DNA of 64,000 nucleotides from Actinomarinicola tropica (GCF_009650215.1 NZ_CP045851.1:2879001-2943000), one strand, 5' to 3'. Positions 1-8,451 are shown, counted from the stretch's first letter. Translations and numbers: made by a program. The notes: generated by a model not told the origin, from the sequence alone.

Positions 1-435
1 GGCGACGCCGGTGGCGGCGTTGCGCTCGATCGCCTCCCGGAGCTCGGCGAGGACCCTGCCGCGGTCGAGGGGCGACGCCCCGTCGGCGTCGGTGCGACGG
101 CGGCGGTGGGGCTGCGCGCCGGCCGGGCGCAGCACCGGGCCCATCAGCTCCGCCACGATCTCGAACTCGCGCTGGACCCAGTCCGCGCCCTCCCGCACGA
201 GCAGCGGCAGCTGGACGCGCATCGACGGGCGGCGGGCGGCGATGTCGAGGAGGCTCCTGATCGTCGCCACCTCGTCGGGGTGGATCGAACCGGCGACGTC
301 CCGATCGAGGCCGGCCATCGGGTCGCGGCCGTGCGCCGCGTCGACCTGACCGGGGCGCGCGACGCCCTGGGCGACCGCGTCGTCCGCGGCGCCGACACGG
401 GCTGCGAGCTGCAGCCGGCGCTCCCACCGATCCAT
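1..435 (-). CDS. Partial signalling protein, possibly PAS-GGDEF (3' end outside window)
   Basis: An open frame runs leftward off the window edge with no stop, so only the first 145 codons are visible. I chose the ATG at 435 because GGAGG lies 4 nt upstream; an in-frame ATG at 471 would add 12 residues. The visible protein is charged and helical. Its middle part (IHPDEVATIRSLLD, then RPSMRVQLPLL) resembles the end of a PAS-type sensor domain, and the last segment (GRVLAELREAIERN) resembles the lead-in to a GGDEF domain, which would make cyclic di-GMP. The catalytic GGDEF loop would lie outside the window, so this is an inference from weak similarity. It is divergent from the PhzF gene. Confidence 0.45.
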   Translation of the reverse strand, partial: MDRWERRLQLAARVGAADDAVAQGVARPGQVDAAHGRDPMAGLDRDVAGSIHPDEVATIRSLLDIAARRPSMRVQLPLLVREGADWVQREFEIVAELMGPVLRPAGAQPHRRRRTDADGASPLDRGRVLAELREAIERNAATGVA

Positions 436-497
436 CCAGCCTCCATCCACGTCCGGGTGACCATCACCCATCGACCAGAACGCAGTGGCCGTGAGCC

Positions 498-1424
498 GTG
501 AGGACGTGTGAACCTCCGCCGGTGCCCCACCACGTGCTGCTCGATGTTTTCACCGATCGACCCTTCACCGGCAACCCGCTCGCCGTCTTCGTCGATCCCG
601 GCGACCTCTCCACGGCCGCCATGCAGGCCCTGGCGCGCGAGCTCAACCTCTCCGAGTCCGTCTTCCTCCGGCCGCCGGCCGACGCGGGCGGCCCCTGGGC
701 CACCCGCATCTTCACCCCTGCCGGCGAGCTGCCCTTCGCCGGCCACCCGACCGTCGGCGCGGCCTGGGCGCTCGCCGCCGGTGGCCACCTCGCGGCCGAT
801 CCGACGGGCACGACCACCGTCGTGCTCCGCGAGGGCGTCGGCGACGTGCCGGTCGAGGTCGCCTGGGACGGCGACCGTCCCGCCACCTGCACGGTGTCCG
901 TTCCGGTCCTACCCGTCGGTGGGCCCCCACCGGCGGACCCGGTCCAGATCGCGTCCGCCGTCGGCCTGGAGGTCGAGGCGCTCCACCCCGCGCTGCCGCT
1001 CGGGCGGTGGAGCGCCGGGGTCCCGTTCGTCGTCGTGCCGGTGCGCGACCTCGACGCGCTGGCGTCGGCACGACCGCTCGACGGCACGCACGGCGAGATC
1101 TACGCCGTCACCCCCATCGGGGACCCGGAGGGCGCGGTGCGCTGGCGGGCGCGCATGTTCGCTCCCGGGTTCGGCATCCCGGAGGACCCGGCGACGGGCG
1201 CCGCCGCTGCCGCCTTCGCCGGCTACCTGGCGGAGGTCGCCGACGGCGCGGGGTCGAGCCCACAACGCCGGTGGACGATCGAGCAGGGCGTGGAGATGGG
1301 GCGGCCCAGCCGGATCGAGGTCGTCGTCGAGCGCGACGCGACCGGCAGCCTGGCGGCCGTGCGGATCGCCGGCACGGCGGTCGCCGTCGGCGAGGGTCGC
1401 CTCGACCTGCCACCCGACACCTGA
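498..1424 (+). CDS. PhzF-family isomerase/epimerase
   Basis: This 308-residue protein has the PhzF/diaminopimelate-epimerase fold, two similar halves around a central cleft. The start shows the family signature DVFTDRPFTGNPLAVF (residues 16-31). The conserved acid Glu53 sits in LNLSESVF, at the place of the catalytic Glu45 of PhzF, and GHPT follows at 82-85. The length is typical (about 280-310). PhzF itself isomerises a phenazine precursor, but no phenazine genes are nearby, so this is one of the common stand-alone paralogues of unknown substrate. The start is GTG at 498; GTG at 522 is a possible alternative, since family members usually begin just before the DVFT motif. There is no clear ribosome binding site. 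Confidence 0.85.
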   Translation: MRTCEPPPVPHHVLLDVFTDRPFTGNPLAVFVDPGDLSTAAMQALARELNLSESVFLRPPADAGGPWATRIFTPAGELPFAGHPTVGAAWALAAGGHLAADPTGTTTVVLREGVGDVPVEVAWDGDRPATCTVSVPVLPVGGPPPADPVQIASAVGLEVEALHPALPLGRWSAGVPFVVVPVRDLDALASARPLDGTHGEIYAVTPIGDPEGAVRWRARMFAPGFGIPEDPATGAAAAAFAGYLAEVADGAGSSPQRRWTIEQGVEMGRPSRIEVVVERDATGSLAAVRIAGTAVAVGEGRLDLPPDT

Positions 1425-1442
1425 TCCTCGCCCGTGCCGCCG

Positions 1443-1471
1443 TTGCATCTGTACCAACGGCTTGGTACAAA
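1443..1471 (+). promoter_or_regulatory. Sigma-70-like promoter of the membrane protein/GntR operon
   Basis: A -35 element TTGCAT (1443-1448) and a -10 element TACAAA (1466-1471) are separated by exactly 17 bp. The -10 ends 6 nt before the GTG at 1478, so transcription should begin at the start codon itself, giving a leaderless mRNA. This is the best-formed promoter in the window. Confidence 0.75.
1451..1468. promoter_or_regulatory. Predicted GntR operator
   Basis: GTACCAA-CGGC-TTGGTAC is a perfect inverted repeat with 7-bp arms. It fills the promoter spacer and overlaps the -10 element. GntR regulators typically bind palindromes with GT...AC ends, and the second gene of this operon encodes a GntR protein, so autorepression is the natural reading. 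Confidence 0.7.
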
Positions 1472-1477
1472 AGCCGG

Positions 1478-2353
1478 GTGATCGACGGGTACGACACGGC
1501 GGCGTTGCTCACCGGCATCGCGATCTCCTTCGGCGGGGCGGCCGCGATCTGGGCGTGGGCGTGGTGGGCGCCCATCGACGGGCGCGTCCGGCGCTGGGCC
1601 GCGGCACGGGCTGTCCCGCTCACCGAGGCGACCCGCCCCTACGTCACCACCCGCATGCGTGCGGCCCGCCGGTGGCGGAGCGCCGGCGTCGGGCTCGCGT
1701 GGACCGCACCGCTCCTCTGGGAGCTCGTGCACAGAAGCGCCTACGCCGACCTCGATGCGTGGGTCGTGCCGAGCCTCGCGCTGGCCCTCTACCTCTCGGG
1801 CGCCGTCGCCGCCGAGGTCGTCGCCGCCCGCCGACTGCCGCCGGGACGGGCGGCCATGGACGCCCGCGAGGTGGCGGCCTACGTCCCCTCGGCCCTGCTG
1901 CGCTGGCCGCCGCGCCTCGCGGTCGCGAGCGTCGTCGTGGCCGGGTGGGCCTGGTCGATCGGCGCGGTCGACGACTCCCGAGCGCATCCTGCGGCCCTCC
2001 ACGTGGTGGTCGCGGCGGCGGTCCTCGCCGGCGTCGGCGCGAGCCGCTGGATTCCCGGCTACATCGTCTCGCGACGACAGCCGGTCGTCGCCCCCGAGAT
2101 GACCCGCGCCGACGACGCGCTGCGGTCGTGGTCGGCTCACTCCTGCCTGGGCGCGATCCTCGCCGCCCAGATGGCGCTCCTCGGCCAGCAGGCCTTCGGC
2201 CTCGCCTACCAGGTCGGCACGCCGCTGCGGTGGGCGCTCCTCGCCGTCGCGGTGACGTCGATCGCGCTGGCCATCGGCACCTTCCAGGTGGCATCGGGCC
2301 CCGACTGGAGGTGGACCGTGCGGCGCGACCTCCCCTCGGGGGCGGGCGGGTGA
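1478..2353 (+). CDS. Polytopic membrane protein cotranscribed with a GntR regulator
   Basis: This 291-residue protein has about seven hydrophobic segments (for example near residues 5-27, 68-85 and 95-120, with a last one near 250-275), so it should sit in the cytoplasmic membrane. I recognise no enzymatic motif or named family. The GTG start at 1478 is fixed by the promoter, whose -10 ends 6 nt upstream. The stop overlaps the GTG of the GntR gene by 4 bp, so the two are translationally coupled. Small GntR repressors of the YtrA type are often encoded beside membrane proteins or ABC transporters that they control, so a role in envelope stress or export is possible but unproven. Confidence 0.75.
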   Translation: MIDGYDTAALLTGIAISFGGAAAIWAWAWWAPIDGRVRRWAAARAVPLTEATRPYVTTRMRAARRWRSAGVGLAWTAPLLWELVHRSAYADLDAWVVPSLALALYLSGAVAAEVVAARRLPPGRAAMDAREVAAYVPSALLRWPPRLAVASVVVAGWAWSIGAVDDSRAHPAALHVVVAAAVLAGVGASRWIPGYIVSRRQPVVAPEMTRADDALRSWSAHSCLGAILAAQMALLGQQAFGLAYQVGTPLRWALLAVAVTSIALAIGTFQVASGPDWRWTVRRDLPSGAGG

Positions 2354-2793
2354 TCCTCGAGGTCGACCACGGCTCCCCGGTGCCGCCGTTCGAGCAGATC
2401 CGCAGCCAGGTGGCGGAGGCGATCGCCACCGGTGCGTTGCTCGACGGGAGCACCCTGCCGTCCATCCGCCAGCTCGCCGCCGACCTCGACGTCGCCCCGG
2501 GCACGGTCGCCCGCGCCTACCGCGAGCTCGACGCCGCGGGCCTCGTCACCACCGAGGGTCGACGGGGCACCGTCGTCCGGGCGCCCGCGGCGCCGATCCG
2601 CCCCTCCTCGGACGAGGGACTCGCCGCGGCGGCGCGTCGCTTCGCCGACGAGGTGCGCGCCCTCGGCGCTCAACCGTCCGACGCGCTCGACGCCGTCAGG
2701 GCCGCGCTCGTACCGCCCCGTCGCCCCCTCGGGTCCGATCCGCGTGCTCTGGCACGCGCATCGGACCCAACGGGGCGACCGCACGAGGGCTAG
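2350..2793 (+). CDS. GntR-family (YtrA-type) transcriptional regulator
   Basis: The protein has 147 residues. A winged helix-turn-helix occupies about residues 10-80: PPFEQIRSQVAEAI, then LPSIRQLAADLDVAPGTV and a wing ending in GRRGTVV. Only a short helical tail follows, with no large ligand-binding domain, which fits the small YtrA subfamily of GntR repressors. The GTG start at 2350 overlaps the stop of the membrane gene (GTGA). The likely target is the palindrome at 1451-1468 in the operon's own promoter. The last part of the gene contains a long hairpin, and the stop codon shares CTAG with the stop of the convergent gene. Confidence 0.85.
   Translation: MILEVDHGSPVPPFEQIRSQVAEAIATGALLDGSTLPSIRQLAADLDVAPGTVARAYRELDAAGLVTTEGRRGTVVRAPAAPIRPSSDEGLAAAARRFADEVRALGAQPSDALDAVRAALVPPRRPLGSDPRALARASDPTGRPHEG
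2731..2768. terminator. Long stem-loop inside the 3' end of the GntR gene
   Basis: Two 17-nt arms (2731-2747 and 2752-2768) pair with one mismatch around the 4-nt loop TCTG. The structure sits at a convergent gene junction, where a bidirectional terminator is expected, but it lies wholly within coding sequence and lacks a T-run. Confidence 0.55.
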
Positions 2794-3752
2794 GGGACGA
2801 GCACGACCCGGCCGAAGGCCTGGCGCGACTCGATGTGGGCGTGGGCCGCGGCCGCCTCGGCGAGCGGGAACGTGCTGTCGACCACCACGCGCACCTCGCC
2901 GGCGGCGACCTCTCGCAGCAGGCGGGCGATGTTGTCGTGGGCACGCGGACCGTGCGCCAGCTCGGCTCCGAGGAACACGCCGGTGATCGACTGGTTCTGT
3001 GCCATCAGCAGCCCGGCGTCGAACGGGCGGTCGTCCCGTCCCGCGTTGCCGACGTACGACACCCTCCCCCGGTAGGCGAGCGACCGCACGCTGTCGAAGA
3101 GCGTCGAGCCGACGGAGTCGACGACGAGGTCGACGCCACGCCCGTCGGTGAGGCGCCGCACGGCCTCCACCATGTCCTCGGCGACGTAGTCGATGCCGTG
3201 GTCGAGCCCGTACTCGGCCAGTCGCTCGAGGCGCTCGGCGCTCGAGGCGGTGGCGAGGACCGTCGCCCCGGCACGCGCCGCGAGCTGGATCGCCGCCAGG
3301 CCCACTCCGCCTGCACCGGCCTGGACGAGGACGGACTCACCCGCCTGCAGCCGCCCGAACTCGAACAGGCAGTCGTCGGCGGTGCCGAAGGCGATCGGCA
3401 CGCACGCGGCGTCGACGAGGTCCATGCCGTCGGGCAAGAGCCAGGTCGAGGAGACGGGGGCCGCCACCAGCTCGGCGTGCGACCCGTGCGGCACCGACAC
3501 GACGACCTGCTGGCCGACCTGCCGGTCGGTCACCGCCTCGCCGACCTCGACGATCGTGCCGGCGCACTGGTAGCCGACGATGTGGGGCACGGCGGGCATC
3601 ACGCCGCCGAGGCGGTTCAGCGTGTCGCCGCCCTCGATGCTGATCGCGGCGACCTCGACGATCACGCCCTTCGGGTGGACCACCGGGTCGGGGACGTCCT
3701 CGTAGCGGAGGACGTCGGGGGATCCGGTCTCGTAGTACACGGCAGCCTTCAT
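2790..3752 (-). CDS. Zinc-independent NAD(P)H:quinone oxidoreductase, MDR superfamily
   Basis: This 320-residue protein belongs to the medium-chain dehydrogenase/reductase superfamily, zeta-crystallin branch. The GroES-like catalytic half begins MKAAVYYETGSPDVL. The cofactor half carries the glycine-rich loop QAGAGGVGLAAIQLA (about 143-157), and the C-terminus (EAAAAHAHIESRQAFGRVVL) is typical. The zinc-binding cysteines of alcohol dehydrogenases are absent. It probably reduces quinones or activated alkenes with NADPH; the substrate is unknown. On the minus strand TACGGT lies 6 nt before the ATG, suggesting its own leaderless promoter just past the GNAT gene. Confidence 0.85.
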   Translation of the reverse strand: MKAAVYYETGSPDVLRYEDVPDPVVHPKGVIVEVAAISIEGGDTLNRLGGVMPAVPHIVGYQCAGTIVEVGEAVTDRQVGQQVVVSVPHGSHAELVAAPVSSTWLLPDGMDLVDAACVPIAFGTADDCLFEFGRLQAGESVLVQAGAGGVGLAAIQLAARAGATVLATASSAERLERLAEYGLDHGIDYVAEDMVEAVRRLTDGRGVDLVVDSVGSTLFDSVRSLAYRGRVSYVGNAGRDDRPFDAGLLMAQNQSITGVFLGAELAHGPRAHDNIARLLREVAAGEVRVVVDSTFPLAEAAAAHAHIESRQAFGRVVLVP

Positions 3753-3758
3753 GGCGCC

Positions 3759-3764
3759 ACCGTA
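3759..3764 (-). promoter_or_regulatory. Predicted leaderless -10 (TACGGT) of the quinone oxidoreductase
   Basis: TACGGT on the minus strand ends 6 nt before the ATG at 3752, the spacing expected if transcription starts at the first codon. Confidence 0.5.
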
Positions 3765-3768
3765 CGGG

Positions 3769-4788
3769 TCAGCCGAGGGCGTCGCGCACCGCGCCGATCG
3801 GCCCCTGGTAGGCGTCGTAGGCCCGGTACGGCCGGAAGCCCATCGCCACGTTGATGTCGAGCATCCACGGGTTCGACTCGGCGTTGAACGTCTCGACGAT
3901 CGCGACCTCGGGGACCCGCTCCCGCACGGCGCGGAGGTTGGCGACCTTCAGCCACCGGCCGATCCTCCGACCCCGGTGTGCGGGCACCACGGCGGTGTCC
4001 TCCTGGTGGGCCAGCTGGGGCCGCTCCGGGTGGACGTCGATGCGGGTCATGCCCGCGCCCGACCCGTCGGGGGCCACGACGACGGCGGCGTGGACCGTGA
4101 CGCCCCGGGCCGCGGCGACCTCCTCGCTCCGGCGGACGATCGCCGCCGTGTACTGCTCCGGGGTCCAGTCGATCTCGTCGAGCGGTGCGTCGTTCATGGC
4201 CGTGTAGGCGGCGACGTAGGGGTCGAGCAGCTCGTCCGGGCACGCGCCGGTCCACAGCTCGAGCCGGTAGCCGGCCGCCTGCGCATCGACCGCCGCCGTC
4301 CACTCGTCGAGGAGGGCGTCGTCGAGCTCGGCGACCCGCACGCGGCTGCACCGCTCCTGCTGGCGGAACGTCATGCCCGCCTCCGCGGCGACCGATCGGC
4401 TCGTCGCGTCGTCGGGCCACCACGCCAGCGTGCGGGCGCTCCGCGACTCGAACCACGGCAGGGCCGCCCGGAGGAGCGTGCGCTGCGTCCCGGCAGCGGA
4501 CGGACCGGGGACGACGTCGATCTCGAGCTCGGCGTAGCCCGCGTTCTCGCCGTCGACCGAGACGCCGCCGACGAGGAGCCCGACCGGTGCGTCGTCGTGG
4601 GTGGCGAGCCAGACCGCTCGGACCTCCCGGGGGCGGTCGACGAACAGGTCGGGGACGAGCTCGGCCGCGCCGACGGGCGGGTCGTCGGGGTCGCGCGCCG
4701 CGTCGGCCGCGCGCCGCACGGCGACGAGCGCCGCGACGACCTGGTCGTCGAGCGGCTGCTCCAGCTGGGTGACGCTCGGCTCGTCCAC
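3769..4788 (-). CDS. GNAT-family N-acetyltransferase, probable tandem domains
   Basis: The protein has 339 residues, about twice a single GNAT domain. The C-terminal half carries the acetyl-CoA pyrophosphate loop in AHRGRRIGRWLK followed by a helix (ANLRAV), and then NAESNPWMLDINVAMGF, a typical GNAT ending. The N-terminal half looks like a degenerate copy (AGYAELEIDVVP). Proteins of this layout acetylate small molecules; some resemble mycothiol synthase in outline, but nothing here identifies the substrate. The start is GTG at 4788, and TAGACC lies 6 nt upstream on the minus strand. It is divergent from the ABC exporter. Confidence 0.8.
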   Translation of the reverse strand: MDEPSVTQLEQPLDDQVVAALVAVRRAADAARDPDDPPVGAAELVPDLFVDRPREVRAVWLATHDDAPVGLLVGGVSVDGENAGYAELEIDVVPGPSAAGTQRTLLRAALPWFESRSARTLAWWPDDATSRSVAAEAGMTFRQQERCSRVRVAELDDALLDEWTAAVDAQAAGYRLELWTGACPDELLDPYVAAYTAMNDAPLDEIDWTPEQYTAAIVRRSEEVAAARGVTVHAAVVVAPDGSGAGMTRIDVHPERPQLAHQEDTAVVPAHRGRRIGRWLKVANLRAVRERVPEVAIVETFNAESNPWMLDINVAMGFRPYRAYDAYQGPIGAVRDALG

Positions 4789-4857
4789 GTCGCGGGTCTA
4801 CTCCTGACGGCGGGGCGGCGCAGCGCGAATTCCGGGGCGTTCCGCCTCCGAGCGCCG

Positions 4858-4863
4858 TAGCGT
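4858..4863 (+). promoter_or_regulatory. Predicted -10 (TAGCGT) of the ABC exporter operon
   Basis: TAGCGT ends 9 nt before the ATG at 4873 and no ribosome binding site lies between, so the transcript would be nearly leaderless. The same hexamer recurs before several other genes in the window. Confidence 0.5.
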
Positions 4864-4872
4864 TGCCGACCC

Positions 4873-6663
4873 ATGTCGCGCGCCCGAGGACCCGAGGCCC
4901 GGCTCCTGCTCACCGCCCTCGGACCGGAGCGGCGGAAGCTGACCGGGGTCATGCTCGTCCTCCTCGTCGCGCTCGCGCTGCGGCTCGCGATGCCGGCGAT
5001 GCTCGGCTGGTTCGTCGACGCCGCGATCGACGGCCGGGAGCTCTCGCTCCTCACCGCGATCGCCGCGGCCTACGTCGCCGTCGCCCTGACCGCCGAGGTG
5101 CTGTCGCTGGTCGTCACCTGGGGCTCGGTCAGCGTGTCGTGGCGGGCCGGCAACCGCCTCCGCGAACGCCTGGCACGCCACGCCCTGCGCCTCGACATGG
5201 GGTGGCACGCCCGCCACTCGCCGGGCCAGCTGATCGAGCGCATCGACGGCGACGTCGAGGCCCTGGCCCTCTTCTTCAACAACGTGCTCGTCCACGTCGT
5301 GGGCAACCTGCTCCTGCTCGTGGGGATGCTCGTCGTCGCGTTCACCATCAGCCCCTGGGCCGGCCTGCTCCTCGTCGTCACCTGTGCGCTCGGCGCCACC
5401 GTGCTCGTGAAGGTCCGGGCCGCCGCCGTGCCGGCCCGCGAGGCCGAGCGCGAAGCCAACGCCATCCTCTACGGCGACCTCGAGGAGCGCCTCGGCGGCC
5501 TCGAGGACCTGAAGGCCAACGGCGCCGGCGCCTACGCCGTCCACCGGCTCCACACCAACTCGGCCCGCACCTGGCGCGCCGCGCGTCGCGCGTCGCTCCT
5601 CGGCGACGGGTCGTACGCCTTCGCCGCGATCACCTTCGCGTTCGGGTCGGTCCTCACCCTCGGGCTCGGCTTCGTGCTCGTCCAGCGCGAGATGGTCACC
5701 GTCGGCCAGGTCCTGGCCCTCTTCCGCTACTCCGAGATGCTGCGCCAGCCGCTCGAACGCATCGCCGAGCAGATGAAGGAGATGCAGAAGGCGCTCGCCG
5801 GTGCGCGGCGGGCGTCGACGATGCTCGCCGAGGAGCCGCGGATCGCCGACCCCGGCTCCGACCGCCACCTGCCTGCCGGCGCCCTCGCCGTGGAGCTCGA
5901 CGGCGTCACCTTCACCTACCCCGGCACCGACCGACCGGCGCTCAGCCGAACCGACCTCGCCATCGCGCCCGGCACCCACGTCGGCGTCGTCGGCCGCACC
6001 GGTTCGGGCAAGACCACGCTCGGGCGGCTGCTCCTGCGGCTCTGGGACGCCACCGACGGCCACGTGCGCCTCGGCGGCGTCGACGTCCGGGACCTCTCGC
6101 TCGCCGAGCTGCGGGCGCGGGTCGCCGTCGTCACCCAGGACGTCGAGCTCTTCCGCGCCTCCACGCGCGACAACCTCACGCTCTTCGGCGCGCGCCCCGC
6201 GACCGACGAGGAGCTGGTGGCGATCCTGCGCCGCGTCGGGCTCGGCAGCTGGCTCGACCACCAGTCCGACGGGCTCGACACCCCCATCGAGGGCGGTGGG
6301 CTGTCCGCGGGCGAGGCGCAGCTGCTGGCCGTCGCCCGGGCGTTCCTCGCCGATCCGGGGCTGGTCATCCTCGACGAGGCGTCGAGCCGGCTCGACCCGA
6401 TCACCGAGGCCGCCCTCTCCCACGCCGTCGCCGAGCTGCTCGAGGGGCGGACGGCGCTCGTCATCGCCCACCGCCTGGCCACGCTCGACCGGGTGGACGA
6501 GATCGTCGTCGTCGAGAACGGCCACGTCGCCGAGCACGGTTCGCGCGCGGCGCTGGCGCAGGACCCCGCCAGCAGGTACGCCGCGCTGCTCGCCACGGCG
6601 GGATCGCTGCCGATCGAGGAGGCCCTCGAGACCTTCGCCGACGACGAGGGGTTGGGCGCATGA
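4873..6663 (+). CDS. ABC exporter half-transporter, subunit 1 (consensus Walker B)
   Basis: This 596-residue protein has an N-terminal six-helix exporter domain (about 20-320) and a C-terminal ATPase domain. Visible motifs are Walker A GRTGSGKTT (about 374), Walker B VILDEAS with catalytic Glu502, and the switch His533. The signature is LSAGE (from residue 477) instead of LSGGQ, so it is degenerate. The next gene has the mirror-image defect, which means the two form a heterodimer with one active ATP site, as in TM287/288. The stop overlaps the next ATG (ATGA). Exporters of this type move lipids, peptides or drugs; the substrate is unknown. Confidence 0.9.
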   Translation: MSRARGPEARLLLTALGPERRKLTGVMLVLLVALALRLAMPAMLGWFVDAAIDGRELSLLTAIAAAYVAVALTAEVLSLVVTWGSVSVSWRAGNRLRERLARHALRLDMGWHARHSPGQLIERIDGDVEALALFFNNVLVHVVGNLLLLVGMLVVAFTISPWAGLLLVVTCALGATVLVKVRAAAVPAREAEREANAILYGDLEERLGGLEDLKANGAGAYAVHRLHTNSARTWRAARRASLLGDGSYAFAAITFAFGSVLTLGLGFVLVQREMVTVGQVLALFRYSEMLRQPLERIAEQMKEMQKALAGARRASTMLAEEPRIADPGSDRHLPAGALAVELDGVTFTYPGTDRPALSRTDLAIAPGTHVGVVGRTGSGKTTLGRLLLRLWDATDGHVRLGGVDVRDLSLAELRARVAVVTQDVELFRASTRDNLTLFGARPATDEELVAILRRVGLGSWLDHQSDGLDTPIEGGGLSAGEAQLLAVARAFLADPGLVILDEASSRLDPITEAALSHAVAELLEGRTALVIAHRLATLDRVDEIVVVENGHVAEHGSRAALAQDPASRYAALLATAGSLPIEEALETFADDEGLGA

Positions 6664-8366
6664 GCCGGCACGACTCGACGCCGCGCGCCGCGTGGAACCT
6701 GGTCCGCAACGACCCGGTCGCCTACCTGTTCTCGTGGAGCCAGTGGGTCCTGTTCCACATGAGCCCGCTCGTGGTCGGCTACCTCCTGAAGCTGGTGCTC
6801 GACCGGCTGGACGTCGCCGATCCGCAGGTGCCGGTACTCCTCCTCGTCGCCATCCTCGGCGCCGAGGTCGGACGCTGGACGCTGCTCGTGTCGGCGGCGG
6901 TCCAGTGGCACGGCGCGTGGGTGGGGTGGCTCACCGTGCCCCGCGTGAACGCGCTCAGCTCGCTCGCCACCGGCGGCGGCCCCGTCGCCGGCCGCCTCCC
7001 CGGCTCCCCGGGCGAGGCCGTCAGCCGCTTCCGTGACGACACCCAGGACATCAGCCTGGTGCTCGACGTGTGGCTCGACGTGTCCGGGGCGGTCGCCGCC
7101 GCCTCGGTCGCGCTCGTCGTGATGTTCTCGATCGACCCGCTCGCCGCGGGGGCCGCGCTCCTGCCGGTGGCGGTGGCGGTGGCGATCTCCGCCGCCCTCG
7201 GACCGGTGCTGCGCACCTGGCGTCGAGATGCCCGGGAGGCGACGGCCTCGGTCACCGGCTTCATCGGCGACACCTTCGGCGGCATCCTCGCCGTCAAGAC
7301 CAACGCCGCCGAGTCGGCCGTCGACACCCGGTTCGCCGCGCTCAACGCGTCGAGGGCCGTCGTCGGTCGGAGGGACGCGCTCGGCAGCGAGGTCATCCGC
7401 TCGCTCGGGTACGGCACCGGCGAGGTGGCGGTCGGTGTCGTCCTGCTCCTCGTGGCGTCGTCGCTGCGGAGCGGCGAGCTGAGCATCGGCGACATCGGCC
7501 TGTTCGCGAGCTACGTGCCGATCGTGGCCGGGCTCCCCCGCTGGATCGGCCGCCTCGGCGTGTACCACCGGCAGGCGGACGTCTCGGTCGACCGGCTCGC
7601 CGAGCTCATGCCCGTCCCCGACCGCCACGCCGCCCTGCGCCCGGTCCGCACCCACCTGCGACACGGCCCGCCGCCGATGGAGCCGACCGCGACCGACGGC
7701 GGACGCCTGCAGCACCTGGCGGTGGAGGGCCTCACGGTGCGGCACCTCGGGTCCGGGCGGGGCGTGACCGACATCGACCTCGACGTCCGGCGGGGCGAGC
7801 TCGTCGTGCTGACCGGTCCCGTCGGCTCCGGCAAGACCACCACGCTGCGGGCCATCCTCGGGCTCGTGCCCCGGGAGTCGGGGACGATCACGTGGAACGG
7901 CGTCGTCGTCGACGACCCCGCGCTGTCGCTGGTGCCGCCGCGGACGGCCTACCTCCCTCAGGTGCCCCGCCTCTTCAGCGAGTCGCTGGCCGACACGATC
8001 CTCCTCGGACACCCGGACCACGAGCTCGAGCGGGCCCTGCGCCTCGCGTGCCTCGACGAGGACCTCGCGGGCATGGCGGACGGTCCGCGCACGGTGATCG
8101 GCCCGCGCGGCCTGCGGCTGTCCGGCGGCCAGATCCAGCGGACCGGCGCCGCCCGGGCGCTGGTCCGTCGCCCCGAGCTCCTGGTGGTCGACGACCTGTC
8201 GAGCGCGCTCGACGTCGAGACCGAGCGCGAGCTGTGGCGGCGGATGGTCGAGGACGCCACGTCGAGCGTGCTGATGGTGAGCCACCGGCCGCACGTGCTC
8301 GAGATGGCCAGCCGGATCGTCACGTTGGACGCCGGGCGCGTGGCCGACGTCGTCGAGCAGGGCTGA
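6660..8366 (+). CDS. ABC exporter half-transporter, subunit 2 (degenerate Walker B)
   Basis: The protein has 568 residues with the same layout as its partner: membrane domain about 20-320, ATPase domain from about 350. Walker A is GPVGSGKTT (386-394), the signature is a canonical LSGGQ (from 487) and the switch His is 542. Walker B reads LVVDDLSS, so Asp512 replaces the catalytic glutamate. The functional ATP site is therefore made from Walker motifs of subunit 1 and the signature of this subunit. The ATG at 6660 overlaps the upstream stop by 4 bp. The membrane domain is less conserved than that of subunit 1. Confidence 0.88.
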   Translation: MSRHDSTPRAAWNLVRNDPVAYLFSWSQWVLFHMSPLVVGYLLKLVLDRLDVADPQVPVLLLVAILGAEVGRWTLLVSAAVQWHGAWVGWLTVPRVNALSSLATGGGPVAGRLPGSPGEAVSRFRDDTQDISLVLDVWLDVSGAVAAASVALVVMFSIDPLAAGAALLPVAVAVAISAALGPVLRTWRRDAREATASVTGFIGDTFGGILAVKTNAAESAVDTRFAALNASRAVVGRRDALGSEVIRSLGYGTGEVAVGVVLLLVASSLRSGELSIGDIGLFASYVPIVAGLPRWIGRLGVYHRQADVSVDRLAELMPVPDRHAALRPVRTHLRHGPPPMEPTATDGGRLQHLAVEGLTVRHLGSGRGVTDIDLDVRRGELVVLTGPVGSGKTTTLRAILGLVPRESGTITWNGVVVDDPALSLVPPRTAYLPQVPRLFSESLADTILLGHPDHELERALRLACLDEDLAGMADGPRTVIGPRGLRLSGGQIQRTGAARALVRRPELLVVDDLSSALDVETERELWRRMVEDATSSVLMVSHRPHVLEMASRIVTLDAGRVADVVEQG

Positions 8367-8402
8367 CCCCGCACGGGTTGGGAGCCCCCGACCGGGGCCA
8401 CC

Positions 8403-8408
8403 TACGGT
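8403..8408 (+). promoter_or_regulatory. Predicted -10 (TACGGT) of the mesaconyl-CoA hydratase gene
   Basis: TACGGT lies 43 nt upstream of the ATG at 8452. Unlike most promoters here it would give a short leader, which holds the GA-rich sequence GAGGGA as a possible, somewhat distant ribosome binding site. Confidence 0.4.
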
Positions 8409-8451
8409 GTCGCCGACCACCAGGCCGACACACGAGGGATCCACGACTCCG

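Noticed and set aside
498-1424. Phenazine biosynthesis cluster
   Set aside because: Only a PhzF-like isomerase is present; no other phenazine gene is near, and PhzF paralogues are common outside such clusters.
8384-8398. Terminator after the ABC exporter operon (GCCCC/GGGGC)
   Set aside because: The stem is only 5 bp and has no T-run; such stems are expected by chance at this GC content.
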